The notes below the pieces were generated by a model, which worked only from the letters and a program-made list of their open reading frames with translations, was not told the origin of the DNA and ran no database searches. A stretch of DNA of 64,000 nucleotides from Clostridiales bacterium UBA7044 (GTDB lineage Bacteria > Bacillota > Clostridia > Oscillospirales > Oscillospiraceae): the NCBI GenBank assembly GCA_002493965.1, contig DLAP01000022.1:1-64000 (forward strand). The letters are read 5' to 3'. Position 1 is the first letter of the stretch. Every line of letters begins with the position of its first letter. The translations under genes were made by a program, and so were the position numbers. Of this stretch, positions 1-8,171 are shown in pieces.

Positions 1-63
1 ACACCATGCTGCGGCATGGTTCGCAATGACAGCTTAATTTTGAACCTTTTTTGACACGCTGTT

Positions 64-90
64 GCCACCGGCTGAGCCGGTGGCATTTTA
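64..90 (+). terminator. Rho-independent terminator of an upstream plus-strand gene
   Basis: A perfect 9-bp stem (GCCACCGGC / GCCGGTGGC, loop TGA) is followed by ATTTTATAT. It would end a plus-strand gene that lies left of the window. Bases 1-60 hold no gene I can support; bases 1-31 resemble the tail of a dispersed intergenic repeat ending in CGCAATGACA. Confidence 0.6.
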
Positions 91-93
91 TAT

Positions 94-123
94 AAAAACC
101 CCCATGCGGTATGCGCATGGGGG
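94..123 (-). terminator. Terminator of spoIVA
   Basis: On the minus strand a perfect 10-bp stem (CCCCCATGCG / CGCATGGGGG, 5-nt loop) is followed by TTTTTATA. It lies 14 bases beyond the spoIVA stop codon. Confidence 0.8.
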
Positions 124-136
124 AAAAGAAAGTTCC

Positions 137-1600
137 TTACAGAATTAGGCAAATCAGTCCTGTGGCGCCCTCGTTGACGATCCGCGTCAGGGTACCCCGG
201 AACTTGCCCCGGACATCCTCCGGCAGCTGCACCAGCTTCGCCGTTAAACCCTCCTGGATCAGATCATAAACGGATTTTCCAAAGATATTGCTCTGCCACA
301 GCTTTTCCGGATCCTCTCCCGTCAGATGGTCGATGAGGTCCCGGGACTGTTTTTCGTCCCCCACCATGGGGCTGATCTCCGTGTCGATGTCCACCCGGAT
401 CATGTGGATGGAGGGCGCTCCCGCCTTTAGCTTGACCCCAAAGGCTCCGCCCTTTCGGATGATCTCCGGGGTCTCCAGCTTCATCTCTCCCGCAGCTGGC
501 ATGACCACGCCGTAGCCTGTGGCTTTCACCGCAGACAGGGCGTCGGAAATCTTATCGTATTCCAGCTTCGCCTGCGCCAGCTCCATCAGCAGGGACAGAA
601 GCTGGGCATCGTTTTCGATGGGCAGCCCCGCCTTGGCGCTGAGGATCTCATAGTACAGCTTTTCCGGCAGTACAATGGTACAGCTTACCGTGCCGCTGGC
701 CAGGTCGATGCCTTTCAGGGTATAGTCCTGCACCTCGGAAAGCTCCCGGATCCCTTCCAGCGCCCCCTCCGCCTGGCCCAGGGTTCCAATCTCCCCGGCC
801 CGCTGGAGTAGGGTCTGGTACAGAGCCGTCTTCACGGGATGGTCGCTTTCCAGGGCGTCCAGCCACCGTGGCAGATGGACCCGCAGCTCCGTCATGGGGA
901 AGGTATACAGGAGAGCCTGCAGAAGCTTTCCAATGCCCTCGGCATCCAAGGCCTGACAGTCGGCAATCACCGGCTCCACACCGTATTCCTTTTTGATCTC
1001 CTGCTTCACCATAGCCGCGGCGTCCCCTCCGGGATTCCGGGAATTGATGATGACGAGATAGGGTTTTCGGGTCTTTTGCATATCGGCGATGGCCTTCCTC
1101 TCGGCGGCGATGTAATCCTCCCGGGGGATGTCGGTAATGGTACCGTCGGTGGTCACCACCAGACCGATGGTGCAGTGCTCTTCCATCACCTTTTTCGTCC
1201 CCAGCTCCGCCGCCTGGGTCATGGGAATCTCATGGTCGAACCAGGGGGTCGTCACCATTCTCGGTACCCCGTCCTCCTCCGCGCCCACCGCCCCGTCCAC
1301 CATATAGCCCACGGAGTCGATCATCCGTACCCGCAGCTTGGTGGTTCCGTCCGGCGAAATCTCCACCGCTTCCTCCGGAACAAACTTTGGCTCCGAGGTC
1401 ATGATCGTCTTCCCGGAACCGCTCTGGGGCAGCTCATCTCTGGCCCGTTCCTTCCGGTAGGGATCGGAAATGCCGGGGATTACCACTTCCTCCATAATCC
1501 GCTTGATCAGAGTGGATTTTCCCGTCCGCACAGGGCCAACCACCCCTACATAGATATTGCCGTGAGTTCTCGCGGCAATGTCCCCATAAATACTATCCAT
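137..1600 (-). CDS. spoIVA: Stage IV sporulation protein A (spore coat ATPase)
   Basis: SpoIVA is the coat morphogenetic ATPase that polymerises on the forespore outer membrane and anchors the spore coat. The product is 487 residues, close to the roughly 492 usual for the family. It opens with MDSIYGDIAARTHG, followed by a P-loop GPVRTGKSTLIKR near residue 25, and ends with the conserved hydrophobic tail ATGLICLIL. The reading frame is open further upstream to 1906, but the ATG at 1600 has an AGAGGAGG ribosome binding site and matches the family N-terminus. The gene stands alone, with its own terminator downstream and a sigma-E-like promoter about 50 bases upstream. It shows that the organism can form endospores. 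Confidence 0.95.
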   Translation of the reverse strand: MDSIYGDIAARTHGNIYVGVVGPVRTGKSTLIKRIMEEVVIPGISDPYRKERARDELPQSGSGKTIMTSEPKFVPEEAVEISPDGTTKLRVRMIDSVGYMVDGAVGAEEDGVPRMVTTPWFDHEIPMTQAAELGTKKVMEEHCTIGLVVTTDGTITDIPREDYIAAERKAIADMQKTRKPYLVIINSRNPGGDAAAMVKQEIKKEYGVEPVIADCQALDAEGIGKLLQALLYTFPMTELRVHLPRWLDALESDHPVKTALYQTLLQRAGEIGTLGQAEGALEGIRELSEVQDYTLKGIDLASGTVSCTIVLPEKLYYEILSAKAGLPIENDAQLLSLLMELAQAKLEYDKISDALSAVKATGYGVVMPAAGEMKLETPEIIRKGGAFGVKLKAGAPSIHMIRVDIDTEISPMVGDEKQSRDLIDHLTGEDPEKLWQSNIFGKSVYDLIQEGLTAKLVQLPEDVRGKFRGTLTRIVNEGATGLICLIL

Positions 1601-1651
1601 AGCGCGCCTCCTCTTCCGGGCAGAAATAAGCTCCTGCCATGGGTTTACCAT

Positions 1652-1681
1652 AGGGTATGTCCCGGGAGGGACAAATAGAAC
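1652..1681 (-). promoter_or_regulatory. Candidate sigma-E promoter of spoIVA
   Basis: Read on the minus strand: GTTCTATT, 14 nt, CATACCCT. Established sigma-E elements are close to GKCATATT and CATACAMT with 13-15 nt spacing, so this matches 6/8 and 7/8 positions. The predicted start site is about 45 bases upstream of the spoIVA ATG. Mother-cell sigma-E control is the known mode for spoIVA. Confidence 0.6.
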
Positions 1682-1819
1682 CTGGAAACGTGTTTGGTGT
1701 GCGGGACGGGCAGCAATCGTGAAGCATGAAGAAGCGTAGGATCGCCTGCGGCGGCGAATTGGGATTATCTTTGGGCACTGCCGGAGGGGAAAGCTTTTTT
1801 CTTTTTCTGAAAATAATGT

Positions 1820-1848
1820 TTGACAAATCCGCAAAATCCCTATATAAT
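1820..1848 (+). promoter_or_regulatory. Sigma-A promoter of yceD-rpmF
   Basis: TTGACA (1820-1825), 17 nt, TATAAT (1843-1848): a full consensus match. The predicted transcription start near 1855 makes the ATG at 1857 an unlikely start and favours the ATG at 1881. Confidence 0.9.
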
Positions 1849-1880
1849 ATGTAGGCATGACTGTGAGAAGGGGGATAAGT

Positions 1881-2384
1881 ATGCTGCTAGGGCTTGGTAA
1901 GATCATAGACAGCCCCGGCGCGTCTGTTTCCTTTTCTGTCTGTGTAGACCTGAGCGATCTTTGTTATGGCATCAGCTATCCGGTGTCCGAGCCTGTAAAG
2001 GCTTCCGGCACAGTGCGCAACACCGCCGGTGTGCTCCAGATGTCCGGTTCCATTTCCACCTGCATCCACGGTATCTGCGACCGCTGTGCTTCCCCCTTCG
2101 ATCGGGAGGTCAGCTTTCCTTTAGACGGTGTGGTTCTGGTCACGGAAATGGCAAACGAAGAGAACGAAGATGAATGGGTATTCCCTCTGGAGGGAGACAG
2201 CGCTGACCTGGATGACATTGTTCGGACGGTTTTCGTCCTGAACCTGGATTCCAAGCTGCTGTGCAGGGAGGACTGCAAAGGGCTTTGCTGCCGCTGCGGC
2301 AAAAACCTGAACGAGGGCCCCTGCGGCTGCCAGAAGGAAGTGGATCCCCGACTTGCTGCTTTAAAGCAGCTTCTGAAAAAATAA
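1881..2384 (+). CDS. yceD: DUF177/YceD family protein
   Basis: This 167-residue protein belongs to the DUF177 (YceD) family, which is nearly always encoded just upstream of rpmF and is linked to 23S rRNA or ribosome maturation in bacteria and plastids. The C-terminal segment LCREDCKGLCCRCGKN followed by CGC is the family's conserved cysteine cluster, a likely metal site. The start at 1881 is chosen because AGAAGGGGG precedes it at good spacing. An in-frame ATG at 1857 sits almost on the predicted transcription start. It is co-transcribed with rpmF, 41 bases downstream. Confidence 0.88.
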   Translation: MLLGLGKIIDSPGASVSFSVCVDLSDLCYGISYPVSEPVKASGTVRNTAGVLQMSGSISTCIHGICDRCASPFDREVSFPLDGVVLVTEMANEENEDEWVFPLEGDSADLDDIVRTVFVLNLDSKLLCREDCKGLCCRCGKNLNEGPCGCQKEVDPRLAALKQLLKK

Positions 2385-2425
2385 ATTGATGCTGTGAAAA
2401 GCAGTTTAACCAAGGAGGTGTCACC

Positions 2426-2611
2426 ATGGCTGTCCCTAAGTGTAAAGTGTCCAAGGCTCGCCGCGATCAGCGCCGTGGCTCTAACTGGAAGCTCTCCGCT
2501 CCCAGCGTAACGGTTTGCCCCAAGTGCGGTGAACCCGTCATGCCCCATCGTGCCTGCAAGGCTTGCGGTACCTACAACGGCCGCCAGGTTTTGGCTGTCG
2601 AAGCCGAGTAA
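2426..2611 (+). CDS. rpmF: 50S ribosomal protein L32
   Basis: Complete 61-residue L32. It has the family N-terminus MAVPKCKVSKARRDQRR and a four-cysteine zinc ribbon (CPKC and CKAC). The ribosome binding site AAGGAGGTG is strong. The gene is second in the yceD-rpmF operon and is followed by a clear terminator. Confidence 0.97.
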   Translation: MAVPKCKVSKARRDQRRGSNWKLSAPSVTVCPKCGEPVMPHRACKACGTYNGRQVLAVEAE

Positions 2612-2637
2612 CGCGGCTTTCACAAAAGCGGAAATAC

Positions 2638-2668
2638 AGAGGAAGGCTTTCGGGTCTTCCTCTTTTTC
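2638..2668 (+). terminator. Terminator of yceD-rpmF
   Basis: Stem GAGGAAG / CTTCCTC followed by TTTTTCCTT. Confidence 0.8.
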
Positions 2669-2711
2669 CTTATTCACCAAAAACAAAGTGTGAATTTTGT
2701 GTAATGTTCCG

Positions 2712-2749
2712 TTTTTCCCATTGCTTTTATGGGAAAAATATGCCATAAT
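2712..2749 (+). promoter_or_regulatory. Promoter with overlapping inverted repeat, upstream of the glycosyltransferase
   Basis: TTGCTT (2721-2726), 17 nt, CATAAT (2744-2749). A perfect 10-bp inverted repeat TTTTTCCCAT / ATGGGAAAAA (2712-2721 and 2729-2738) brackets the -35 box, so it could be an operator. It is not followed by a T tract, so it is not a terminator for rpmF. Confidence 0.5.
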
Positions 2750-2800
2750 AAGCAGGAACATTCCTTCTCATCTGAAAACCATAAGAAGGGGGCTTTCCAA

Positions 2801-3931
2801 GTGCTGGGTAAGGTTCTGAAAAAAGCAGGGCTGGGCAGCGCCGCTGTGACGCTTCTCGCGCCGCCATTGCGCCGCTTTGGCAGGAAGCCTCTCATGACAG
2901 CAGCGGAAGCCGATGCCCTTCTCTGCGCCCACAGTCCGGATCCCCGGAGCAGCGCATTTTTTTCCGGAAATGGGCCAGCACCCTCCCCTGACCTGGATCT
3001 GGATATCATTGTACCGGTCTATAATGTGGAGCGCTATCTCCCCGCCTGTATAGATTCCATTCTCAGTCAGAAAACGGATTACCGCTTCCGCGCCATTTTC
3101 GTAGACGACGGCTCCACGGATGCAAGCGGACAGATTCTGGACGCATATCCGGCCAGTCCCCGGATGCTGGTCATCCATCAGGAAAACCAGGGACTTTCCG
3201 GGGCCAGAAATACCGGCATTGCGCACGCTTCAGGCGCTTATCTGCTGTTTGTGGACTCGGATGACCGTCTTGCCCCCGGCGCGGTGCAGGCTATGCTGTC
3301 CGCAGCTTTCTCCCATGAAGCCGCTTTGGTACAGGGGTGTTTTTCCACCTTTGTGGAAAACGGAAAAGAGCGCCGGGAATTGTCTTTCCCCTCTCCCATT
3401 GCGGAGGACCCACCCCTGGACACCCTCCCCGGCTACGCCTGGGGCAAGCTGATTCGCAGGGACTATTTCGAGCATCTCCGTTTTCCGGTGGGGTACTGGT
3501 ACGAGGATTCCATCAACGCCCACATCCTCTTCCCTGCCCTCCAAAGGGATCAGGCAAAGGTTGTGGCCGTGAACGATATCGTCTATCTCTACCGGAATAA
3601 TCCCCAGGGCATCAGCCGGGTGGCTCAGAGAAAGCCAAAATCTCTGGATTCCTTCTGGATTACCAAGGCCCTGTTTGCCGACAGGCATTTCTTTGCTCTG
3701 GAAAACACCCAGTTTGACTATGAAATGGTGCTGGATATGATCCTTCTGACCTATGAGAGGACCCAGCACCAGCCACCTCAAATCCGGCAGGCCCTTATGG
3801 TTCAGTGGGATGCGTTCCTCCGGGAGCGGTTTCCCGGCTTCCATACCCGCCGGAGGTCCTTTGAAAACCTGGAAAGGGCAACAAACGAACACAATTTCAC
3901 GCTGTACAGCCTGTGCTGTCAGCTTTTATAA
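2801..3931 (+). CDS. Family 2 glycosyltransferase (GT-A fold)
   Basis: A 376-residue inverting GT2-type transferase. The nucleotide-sugar binding region DIIVPVYNVERYLPACIDSI appears near residue 70, then FVDDGSTDASG and the metal-binding DSDD in LLFVDSDDRLAPGA. A C-terminal EDS-containing stretch (WYEDSINAH) fits the catalytic region. No membrane segment is evident, so it acts in the cytoplasm, probably on a cell-surface glycan; the acceptor cannot be deduced. I place the start at GTG 2801, which has AGAAGGGGG upstream. The ATG at 2729 lies inside the predicted promoter. It is separated from der by only 22 bases. Confidence 0.85.
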   Translation: MLGKVLKKAGLGSAAVTLLAPPLRRFGRKPLMTAAEADALLCAHSPDPRSSAFFSGNGPAPSPDLDLDIIVPVYNVERYLPACIDSILSQKTDYRFRAIFVDDGSTDASGQILDAYPASPRMLVIHQENQGLSGARNTGIAHASGAYLLFVDSDDRLAPGAVQAMLSAAFSHEAALVQGCFSTFVENGKERRELSFPSPIAEDPPLDTLPGYAWGKLIRRDYFEHLRFPVGYWYEDSINAHILFPALQRDQAKVVAVNDIVYLYRNNPQGISRVAQRKPKSLDSFWITKALFADRHFFALENTQFDYEMVLDMILLTYERTQHQPPQIRQALMVQWDAFLRERFPGFHTRRRSFENLERATNEHNFTLYSLCCQLL

Positions 3932-3953
3932 CTGATAAAAAGGAAGTGATTCC

Positions 3954-5288
3954 ATGGCAAAGCCTTTGGTTGCCATTGTAGGACGGCCCAATGTGGGCAA
4001 GTCCATGCTCTTTAACAAGCTCACAGGCCGCCGTACCTCCATCGTGGAGGACACCCCCGGCGTGACCCGAGACCGGATCTACGGCGACTGCGAATGGTGC
4101 GGACGCACCTTTTCCCTGGTGGACACCGGCGGTATTGAGCCGGGAACGGAAAATGATATGCTGAAATTCATGCGCCGTCAGGCGGAGATCGGCATTGAGC
4201 TGGCAAACGCCATCATCATGGTAGCGGATGTCCGCAGCGGCGTCACCGCCGCGGATCAGGACGTGGCGACTATGCTTCGCAAATCCGGCAAGCCCGTGGC
4301 TCTGGCCGTCAACAAGTGCGACTCCACCGGTGGCGTAAACCCCGACGCCTTTGAATTTTACGCCCTGGGCATTGGCGATCTTTTCGAGACCTCCGCCGTC
4401 CATGGTCACGGCACTGGGGACCTGCTGGATTGGGTGCTGGAAAACATCCCGGAAGATAGCGCAGAAGAGGAAGAAAGCGACGTCGTGAGCGTTGCCATTG
4501 TAGGCAAGCCCAACGTGGGCAAGTCCAGCCTCTTAAACCGGATTCTGGGAGAGGAACGGGTCATCGTCTCCGATGTAGCCGGCACCACCCGGGACGCCAT
4601 CGACTCCTATTTTGAAAACGAAACCGGGAAATACCGATTCATCGACACTGCTGGAATGCGCCGGAAGAGCAAGGTGGACGACGCCATCGAAAAGTATTCG
4701 GGTCTCCGCTCCATCAGCGCCATCGAGCGGGCGGACGTGTGTCTGATCCTCATTGACGCGAACGACGGTGTCACCGAGCAGGACACCAAAATTGCCGGAC
4801 TTGTCCACGAGGCGGGCAAAGCCGCCATCATCGTGGTGAACAAGTGGGACGCGGTGGAAGATAAGGAAACCAACACCATGCGGGACATGGAAGCAAAGGT
4901 CCGTCAGGATTTAAGCTATATGCTCTACGCTCCCGTCCTGTTCCTCTCCGCCCTTACAGGTCAGCGGGTGGACAGGCTCTACCAGGTGATTCAGGACGTT
5001 TACGCCCAGAACACCAGCCGTATTACCACCGGCGCGCTGAACAGCGTCCTGGCCGACGCTACCGCCCGGGTGCAGCCTCCCACGGATAAGGGCCGCCGCC
5101 TGAAAATCTACTATATGACCCAGGCCAGCACCAAGCCCCCTCATTTCGTGATCTTCTGCAACGACGCGCGGCTCTTCCACTTCTCCTATCAGCGGTATCT
5201 GGAAAACCAGATTCGGGAGGTCTTCGGCCTGCAAGGCACCCCCATCCGGATCACCATTCGGCAGAAGGGTGATAAGGAGGAGAACTGA
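3954..5288 (+). CDS. der: Ribosome-associated GTPase Der (EngA)
   Basis: Der is an essential tandem-domain GTPase for 50S subunit assembly. Both G domains are visible: GRPNVGKS (residues about 8-15) with DTPG, and GKPNVGKS with DVAGTTRD and NKWD. The C-terminal KH-like domain ends FGLQGTPIRITIRQK. At 444 residues it is full length. The stop overlaps the plsY start (TGATG), so the two are translationally coupled. Confidence 0.97.
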   Translation: MAKPLVAIVGRPNVGKSMLFNKLTGRRTSIVEDTPGVTRDRIYGDCEWCGRTFSLVDTGGIEPGTENDMLKFMRRQAEIGIELANAIIMVADVRSGVTAADQDVATMLRKSGKPVALAVNKCDSTGGVNPDAFEFYALGIGDLFETSAVHGHGTGDLLDWVLENIPEDSAEEEESDVVSVAIVGKPNVGKSSLLNRILGEERVIVSDVAGTTRDAIDSYFENETGKYRFIDTAGMRRKSKVDDAIEKYSGLRSISAIERADVCLILIDANDGVTEQDTKIAGLVHEAGKAAIIVVNKWDAVEDKETNTMRDMEAKVRQDLSYMLYAPVLFLSALTGQRVDRLYQVIQDVYAQNTSRITTGALNSVLADATARVQPPTDKGRRLKIYYMTQASTKPPHFVIFCNDARLFHFSYQRYLENQIREVFGLQGTPIRITIRQKGDKEEN

Positions 5289-5905
5289 TGGTAGCTTCTA
5301 TCATCGTGGCAGCTCTGACCTGCTATATGCTTGGCAATCTGAACGGCGCTTTTCTCACCTCCGCCATGCTTCACGACGATGTCCGGGAGCACGGCAGCGG
5401 CAACGCGGGCCTGACCAATTTCATCCGCAACTACGGTGCCGGAAAGAGCCTCATGGTCATCTTCGTAGACGCGGGCAAGGCTATTCTCGCCTGCCTCACG
5501 GCGGGTCTGCTGCTGACGCCCTATGGGTTTCCCCTGGAGGGCCGGGTTCTGGGAGGGCTGTGTGTGATCCTGGGCCATGATTTCCCGGTCCTGCTGGGCT
5601 TCAAGGGTGGAAAGGGCATCTTAAGCGGCCTGTTCATCGCCCTGATGATTGACTGGCGGATTGGCCTGATTCTGATTGCCGTCTTTACGGTTGTCTATCT
5701 TCTGAGCGGGTATGTGTCCCTTGGCTCCATCCTCAGCGCGGCCGCCTTTGCGGTGAGCTTTTTGGTACTCCATCACGACAATCTATTCGTCCTGCTGGGC
5801 GGCGTCTTCATGGGACTTCTCACCATTTTCATGCACCGGAGCAACATCTCCCGCCTTGTTCACGGGGAAGAACATAAAACCAATCTCTTTGGGAAAGGAC
5901 ATTGA
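5288..5905 (+). CDS. plsY: Glycerol-3-phosphate acyltransferase PlsY
   Basis: Integral membrane enzyme that moves an acyl group from acyl-phosphate to glycerol-3-phosphate, the first step of phospholipid synthesis in Firmicutes. The 205 residues show several hydrophobic helices and the family motifs GSGNAGLTNFIRNYG and GHDFPVLLGFKGGKGI. The neighbour gpsA makes its substrate. This der-plsY-gpsA order is common in Clostridia. Confidence 0.95.
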   Translation: MVASIIVAALTCYMLGNLNGAFLTSAMLHDDVREHGSGNAGLTNFIRNYGAGKSLMVIFVDAGKAILACLTAGLLLTPYGFPLEGRVLGGLCVILGHDFPVLLGFKGGKGILSGLFIALMIDWRIGLILIAVFTVVYLLSGYVSLGSILSAAAFAVSFLVLHHDNLFVLLGGVFMGLLTIFMHRSNISRLVHGEEHKTNLFGKGH

Positions 5906-5907
5906 AT

Positions 5908-6906
5908 ATGAAAGCAGCAGTTGTCGGCAGCGGCGCCTGGGGTACTGCCCTGGCCATCGCCCTATGTAAAAATGGCCATGATGTGACCATGTGGACCTTC
6001 GAAAAGGATTTGATTCCCGAGATGAACGCCACTCACCGCAATCCCCGGCTTCCCGGGGCGGTGCTTCCCGAAAGTCTCAAGATCAGCGGCGACTACGCCT
6101 GCATCTCCGGCTGCAAGCTGGTGGTCATGGCGTCCCCTTCCTTCCCCCTCCGGTCCGTCTGCCGGGGAGCCGCTCCCTATATCGATCCGGATGCCGTGGT
6201 GGTTTCCGTCACCAAGGGTTTGGAACAGGACACCCACAAGCGCATGAGCCAGGTGGTCGCGGAGGAGACCGGCAAGAACGTGGTGGCTCTCACCGGCCCC
6301 AGCCACGCGGAGGAGGTTTCCATCAACGTTCCTACGGGGCTTCTGGCAGCCTCCACCGATCAGGGTCTTGCGGAGTTTGTACAGGACGCATTCATGTCGG
6401 ACACTCTGCGGGTGTATACCAGTTCGGACCCTCTGGGCGCGGAACTGGCAGCGGCGCTGAAAAACGTCATTGCCCTGTGCGCCGGTGTGACCGACGGATT
6501 AGGCTTTGGGGATAACACCAAGGCTATGCTGATGACCCGGGGCCTGACAGAGACCGCCCGGCTGGGCATCGCCATGGGCGCAAGGAAGGACACCTTCACT
6601 GGTCTTGCGGGGGTAGGCGACCTGATCGTCACCTGCACCTCCATGCACTCCCGGAACCGCCGGGCAGGCATTCTCATTGGCCAGGGGAAGAACGCCCAGG
6701 AGGCCATGAAGGAGGTTGGGGCCGTGGTAGAGGGCTACTATGCCGCCAAATCCGCCTATGAACTGGGCAAGTCCATGGGCATCGATATGCCCATCACCGA
6801 AGCCGCCTACAAGGTGCTTTACGAAAACGCTGACGCAAAAAAAGCCGTCCAGGCCCTGCTGCGCCGCCCCCGGAAGGCGGAGTCGGAGGACTCCGGCTGG
6901 CTGTAA
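5908..6906 (+). CDS. gpsA: NAD(P)-dependent glycerol-3-phosphate dehydrogenase
   Basis: Reduces dihydroxyacetone phosphate to sn-glycerol-3-phosphate for phospholipid synthesis. The Rossmann motif GSGAWGTALA is at residues 8-17. TGPSHAEEV, the catalytic lysine region AAALKNVIALCAGVTDGLG and the substrate-binding GLTETARLG follow. It has 332 residues. The ATG at 5908 is preceded by GGAAAGGA; a TTG two codons upstream overlaps the plsY stop and is less likely. It is the last gene of the operon. Confidence 0.96.
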   Translation: MKAAVVGSGAWGTALAIALCKNGHDVTMWTFEKDLIPEMNATHRNPRLPGAVLPESLKISGDYACISGCKLVVMASPSFPLRSVCRGAAPYIDPDAVVVSVTKGLEQDTHKRMSQVVAEETGKNVVALTGPSHAEEVSINVPTGLLAASTDQGLAEFVQDAFMSDTLRVYTSSDPLGAELAAALKNVIALCAGVTDGLGFGDNTKAMLMTRGLTETARLGIAMGARKDTFTGLAGVGDLIVTCTSMHSRNRRAGILIGQGKNAQEAMKEVGAVVEGYYAAKSAYELGKSMGIDMPITEAAYKVLYENADAKKAVQALLRRPRKAESEDSGWL

Positions 6907-6913
6907 AGATTAC

Positions 6914-6943
6914 AAAAAGCGTGACGGAGTCGTCACGCTTTTT
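6914..6943. terminator. Bidirectional terminator after gpsA
   Basis: Stem AAAAAGCGTGACG / CGTCACGCTTTTT, symmetric and flanked by A and T tracts on both strands. It serves gpsA and the convergent NUDIX gene. Confidence 0.85.
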
Positions 6944-7036
6944 GCCTTATATATGAGGATCGCCGCAAAGCACACATTTGTGTCACTGCATACGAAAAAC
7001 ACTTCTGTATCTGATCGACAAACCGGAATTTGTCAA

Positions 7037-7528
7037 TTACGATTCACTTAATTCCAGGAAATCAACACATTCATTTGTTGTAACACCTACATATAGTTTA
7101 TCTGTCATGCATCCCACTGAATAATAATGTTCAACAACATATTGGGCCGTAAAGGGCATCTCAAGACGGGTTATTTCATCAATAGAAAACCACTTACAAA
7201 TTCCTTCATTTGATTGTAAGTGATCATTGACATTATCTTTTAGATTTGCAAAAAAATAGTAATTTTGCCTTATTTCACCCTTAGTATATCTTAAAGTAAC
7301 ATATCTAAGTGTTAATCCTTCAATATCATCTGATCTCAAGCCCAATTCTTCTTCCATTTCTCTAACAACACAAGCCCTTGCATCATTTAATTCATATTCT
7401 TCGAAATGACCACCTGCAGACCCAGTCCATACATTATTTACAACTCTGCCACCTTCTCTATACAGCAGCAAGACCTTATCTTTTTTTGTTAGGTATACCG
7501 CAGTCATATTCCTTAGTTTTCCATTCAT
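7037..7528 (-). CDS. NUDIX hydrolase
   Basis: A 163-residue NUDIX-fold pyrophosphohydrolase, with the box GGHFEEYELNDA followed by REMEEELGL, which provides the metal-binding glutamates. The spacing between the first E and the RE is longer than in the strict consensus, a known subfamily variation. The family cleaves nucleoside diphosphates linked to another moiety; the substrate is unknown. The ribosome binding site is GAGGGG. The gene and its flanks (about 6950-7600) are visibly AT-rich compared with the GC-rich surroundings, with many TTA, ATA and AAT codons, suggesting recent acquisition. Confidence 0.85.
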   Translation of the reverse strand: MNGKLRNMTAVYLTKKDKVLLLYREGGRVVNNVWTGSAGGHFEEYELNDARACVVREMEEELGLRSDDIEGLTLRYVTLRYTKGEIRQNYYFFANLKDNVNDHLQSNEGICKWFSIDEITRLEMPFTAQYVVEHYYSVGCMTDKLYVGVTTNECVDFLELSES

Positions 7529-7589
7529 TCTTTTCCCCTCACAAATACCGATTTAACGTCTCCTTAGCTCCATATTATCACATAGCAGG

Positions 7590-7629
7590 ACAAAATACAA
7601 GAACAGCCGCAGATTCACTGTGGCTGTTC
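7590..7629 (-). terminator. Terminator of the ybaK-like gene
   Basis: On the minus strand GAACAGCC / GGCTGTTC (with an internal CAG/CTG extension) is followed by TTGTATTTTG, just beyond the stop at 7635. Confidence 0.6.
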
Positions 7630-7634
7630 CCTGT

Positions 7635-8114
7635 TTATTCCGTTTCCTGCCAGCCCTTACACACGTCCACCCAACCGTCAAACCGGGACAGCTTTTCCAG
7701 TTCCTCCACGGTCAGGCCCACAGCGCTGTTGCTGCTGCCCGCCGCCGGATATACCAGGGGAAAACGCTGGATGGACTCGTCCAGGTAGACCTCTACGCCC
7801 TCATTCACCGCAAAGGGACATACGCCCCCCACCGCGTGACCGATCAGCACCGGCGCGTCCTCATGTTTCAGCATTTTGGCCTTGACCCCGAAGCGGGCTT
7901 TATACTTGGCGTTGTCCACCTTGGCGTCCCCCGCAATGGCAATCAGAATGGGGGTGCCCTTCACGTCGAAGGAGAGCGTCTTCACAATGCGGCAGGACTC
8001 ACAGCCCAGGGCCTGGGCCGCCAGCTCCACCGTGGCGCTGGACACAGAGAACTCCTGGATCCGGTCCTCCATTCCGGCGCTGCGGAAATAGGCTCTTACT
8101 TTCTCTATAGACAT
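7635..8114 (-). CDS. ybaK: YbaK/EbsC-type aminoacyl-tRNA deacylase
   Basis: A 159-residue protein of the YbaK/ProX editing superfamily, which hydrolyses mischarged tRNA such as Cys-tRNA(Pro). Family features are the lysine segment RIVKTLSFDVKG, the central GDAKVDNAKYKARFG and the glycine-rich HAVGGVCPFA. The C-terminal AAGSSNSAVGLT is also typical. The role is inferred from family; the exact tRNA is not deducible. Confidence 0.85.
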   Translation of the reverse strand: MSIEKVRAYFRSAGMEDRIQEFSVSSATVELAAQALGCESCRIVKTLSFDVKGTPILIAIAGDAKVDNAKYKARFGVKAKMLKHEDAPVLIGHAVGGVCPFAVNEGVEVYLDESIQRFPLVYPAAGSSNSAVGLTVEELEKLSRFDGWVDVCKGWQETE

Positions 8115-8138
8115 GGGTCTTCCTCTCTTTCTGTCTTT

Positions 8139-8167
8139 CAGCCGCCGAAGAAAGATTCCGGCGGCTG
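8139..8167. other. GC-rich hairpin between two minus-strand genes
   Basis: CAGCCGCCGAA / TTCCGGCGGCTG forms a strong stem five bases beyond the stop of the pilin-like gene. In the gene direction no T tract follows, so it is more likely an mRNA-stabilising or attenuating hairpin than a classic terminator. Confidence 0.4.
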
Positions 8168-8171
8168 CCTT

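Noticed and set aside
1601..1906. N-terminal extension of spoIVA
   Set aside because: The extension is not part of the family, and the ATG at 1600 has an excellent ribosome binding site downstream of a sigma-E-like promoter.
2729..2800. Upstream ATG for the glycosyltransferase
   Set aside because: It lies within the predicted promoter, has no ribosome binding site and encodes an unrelated polar stretch.
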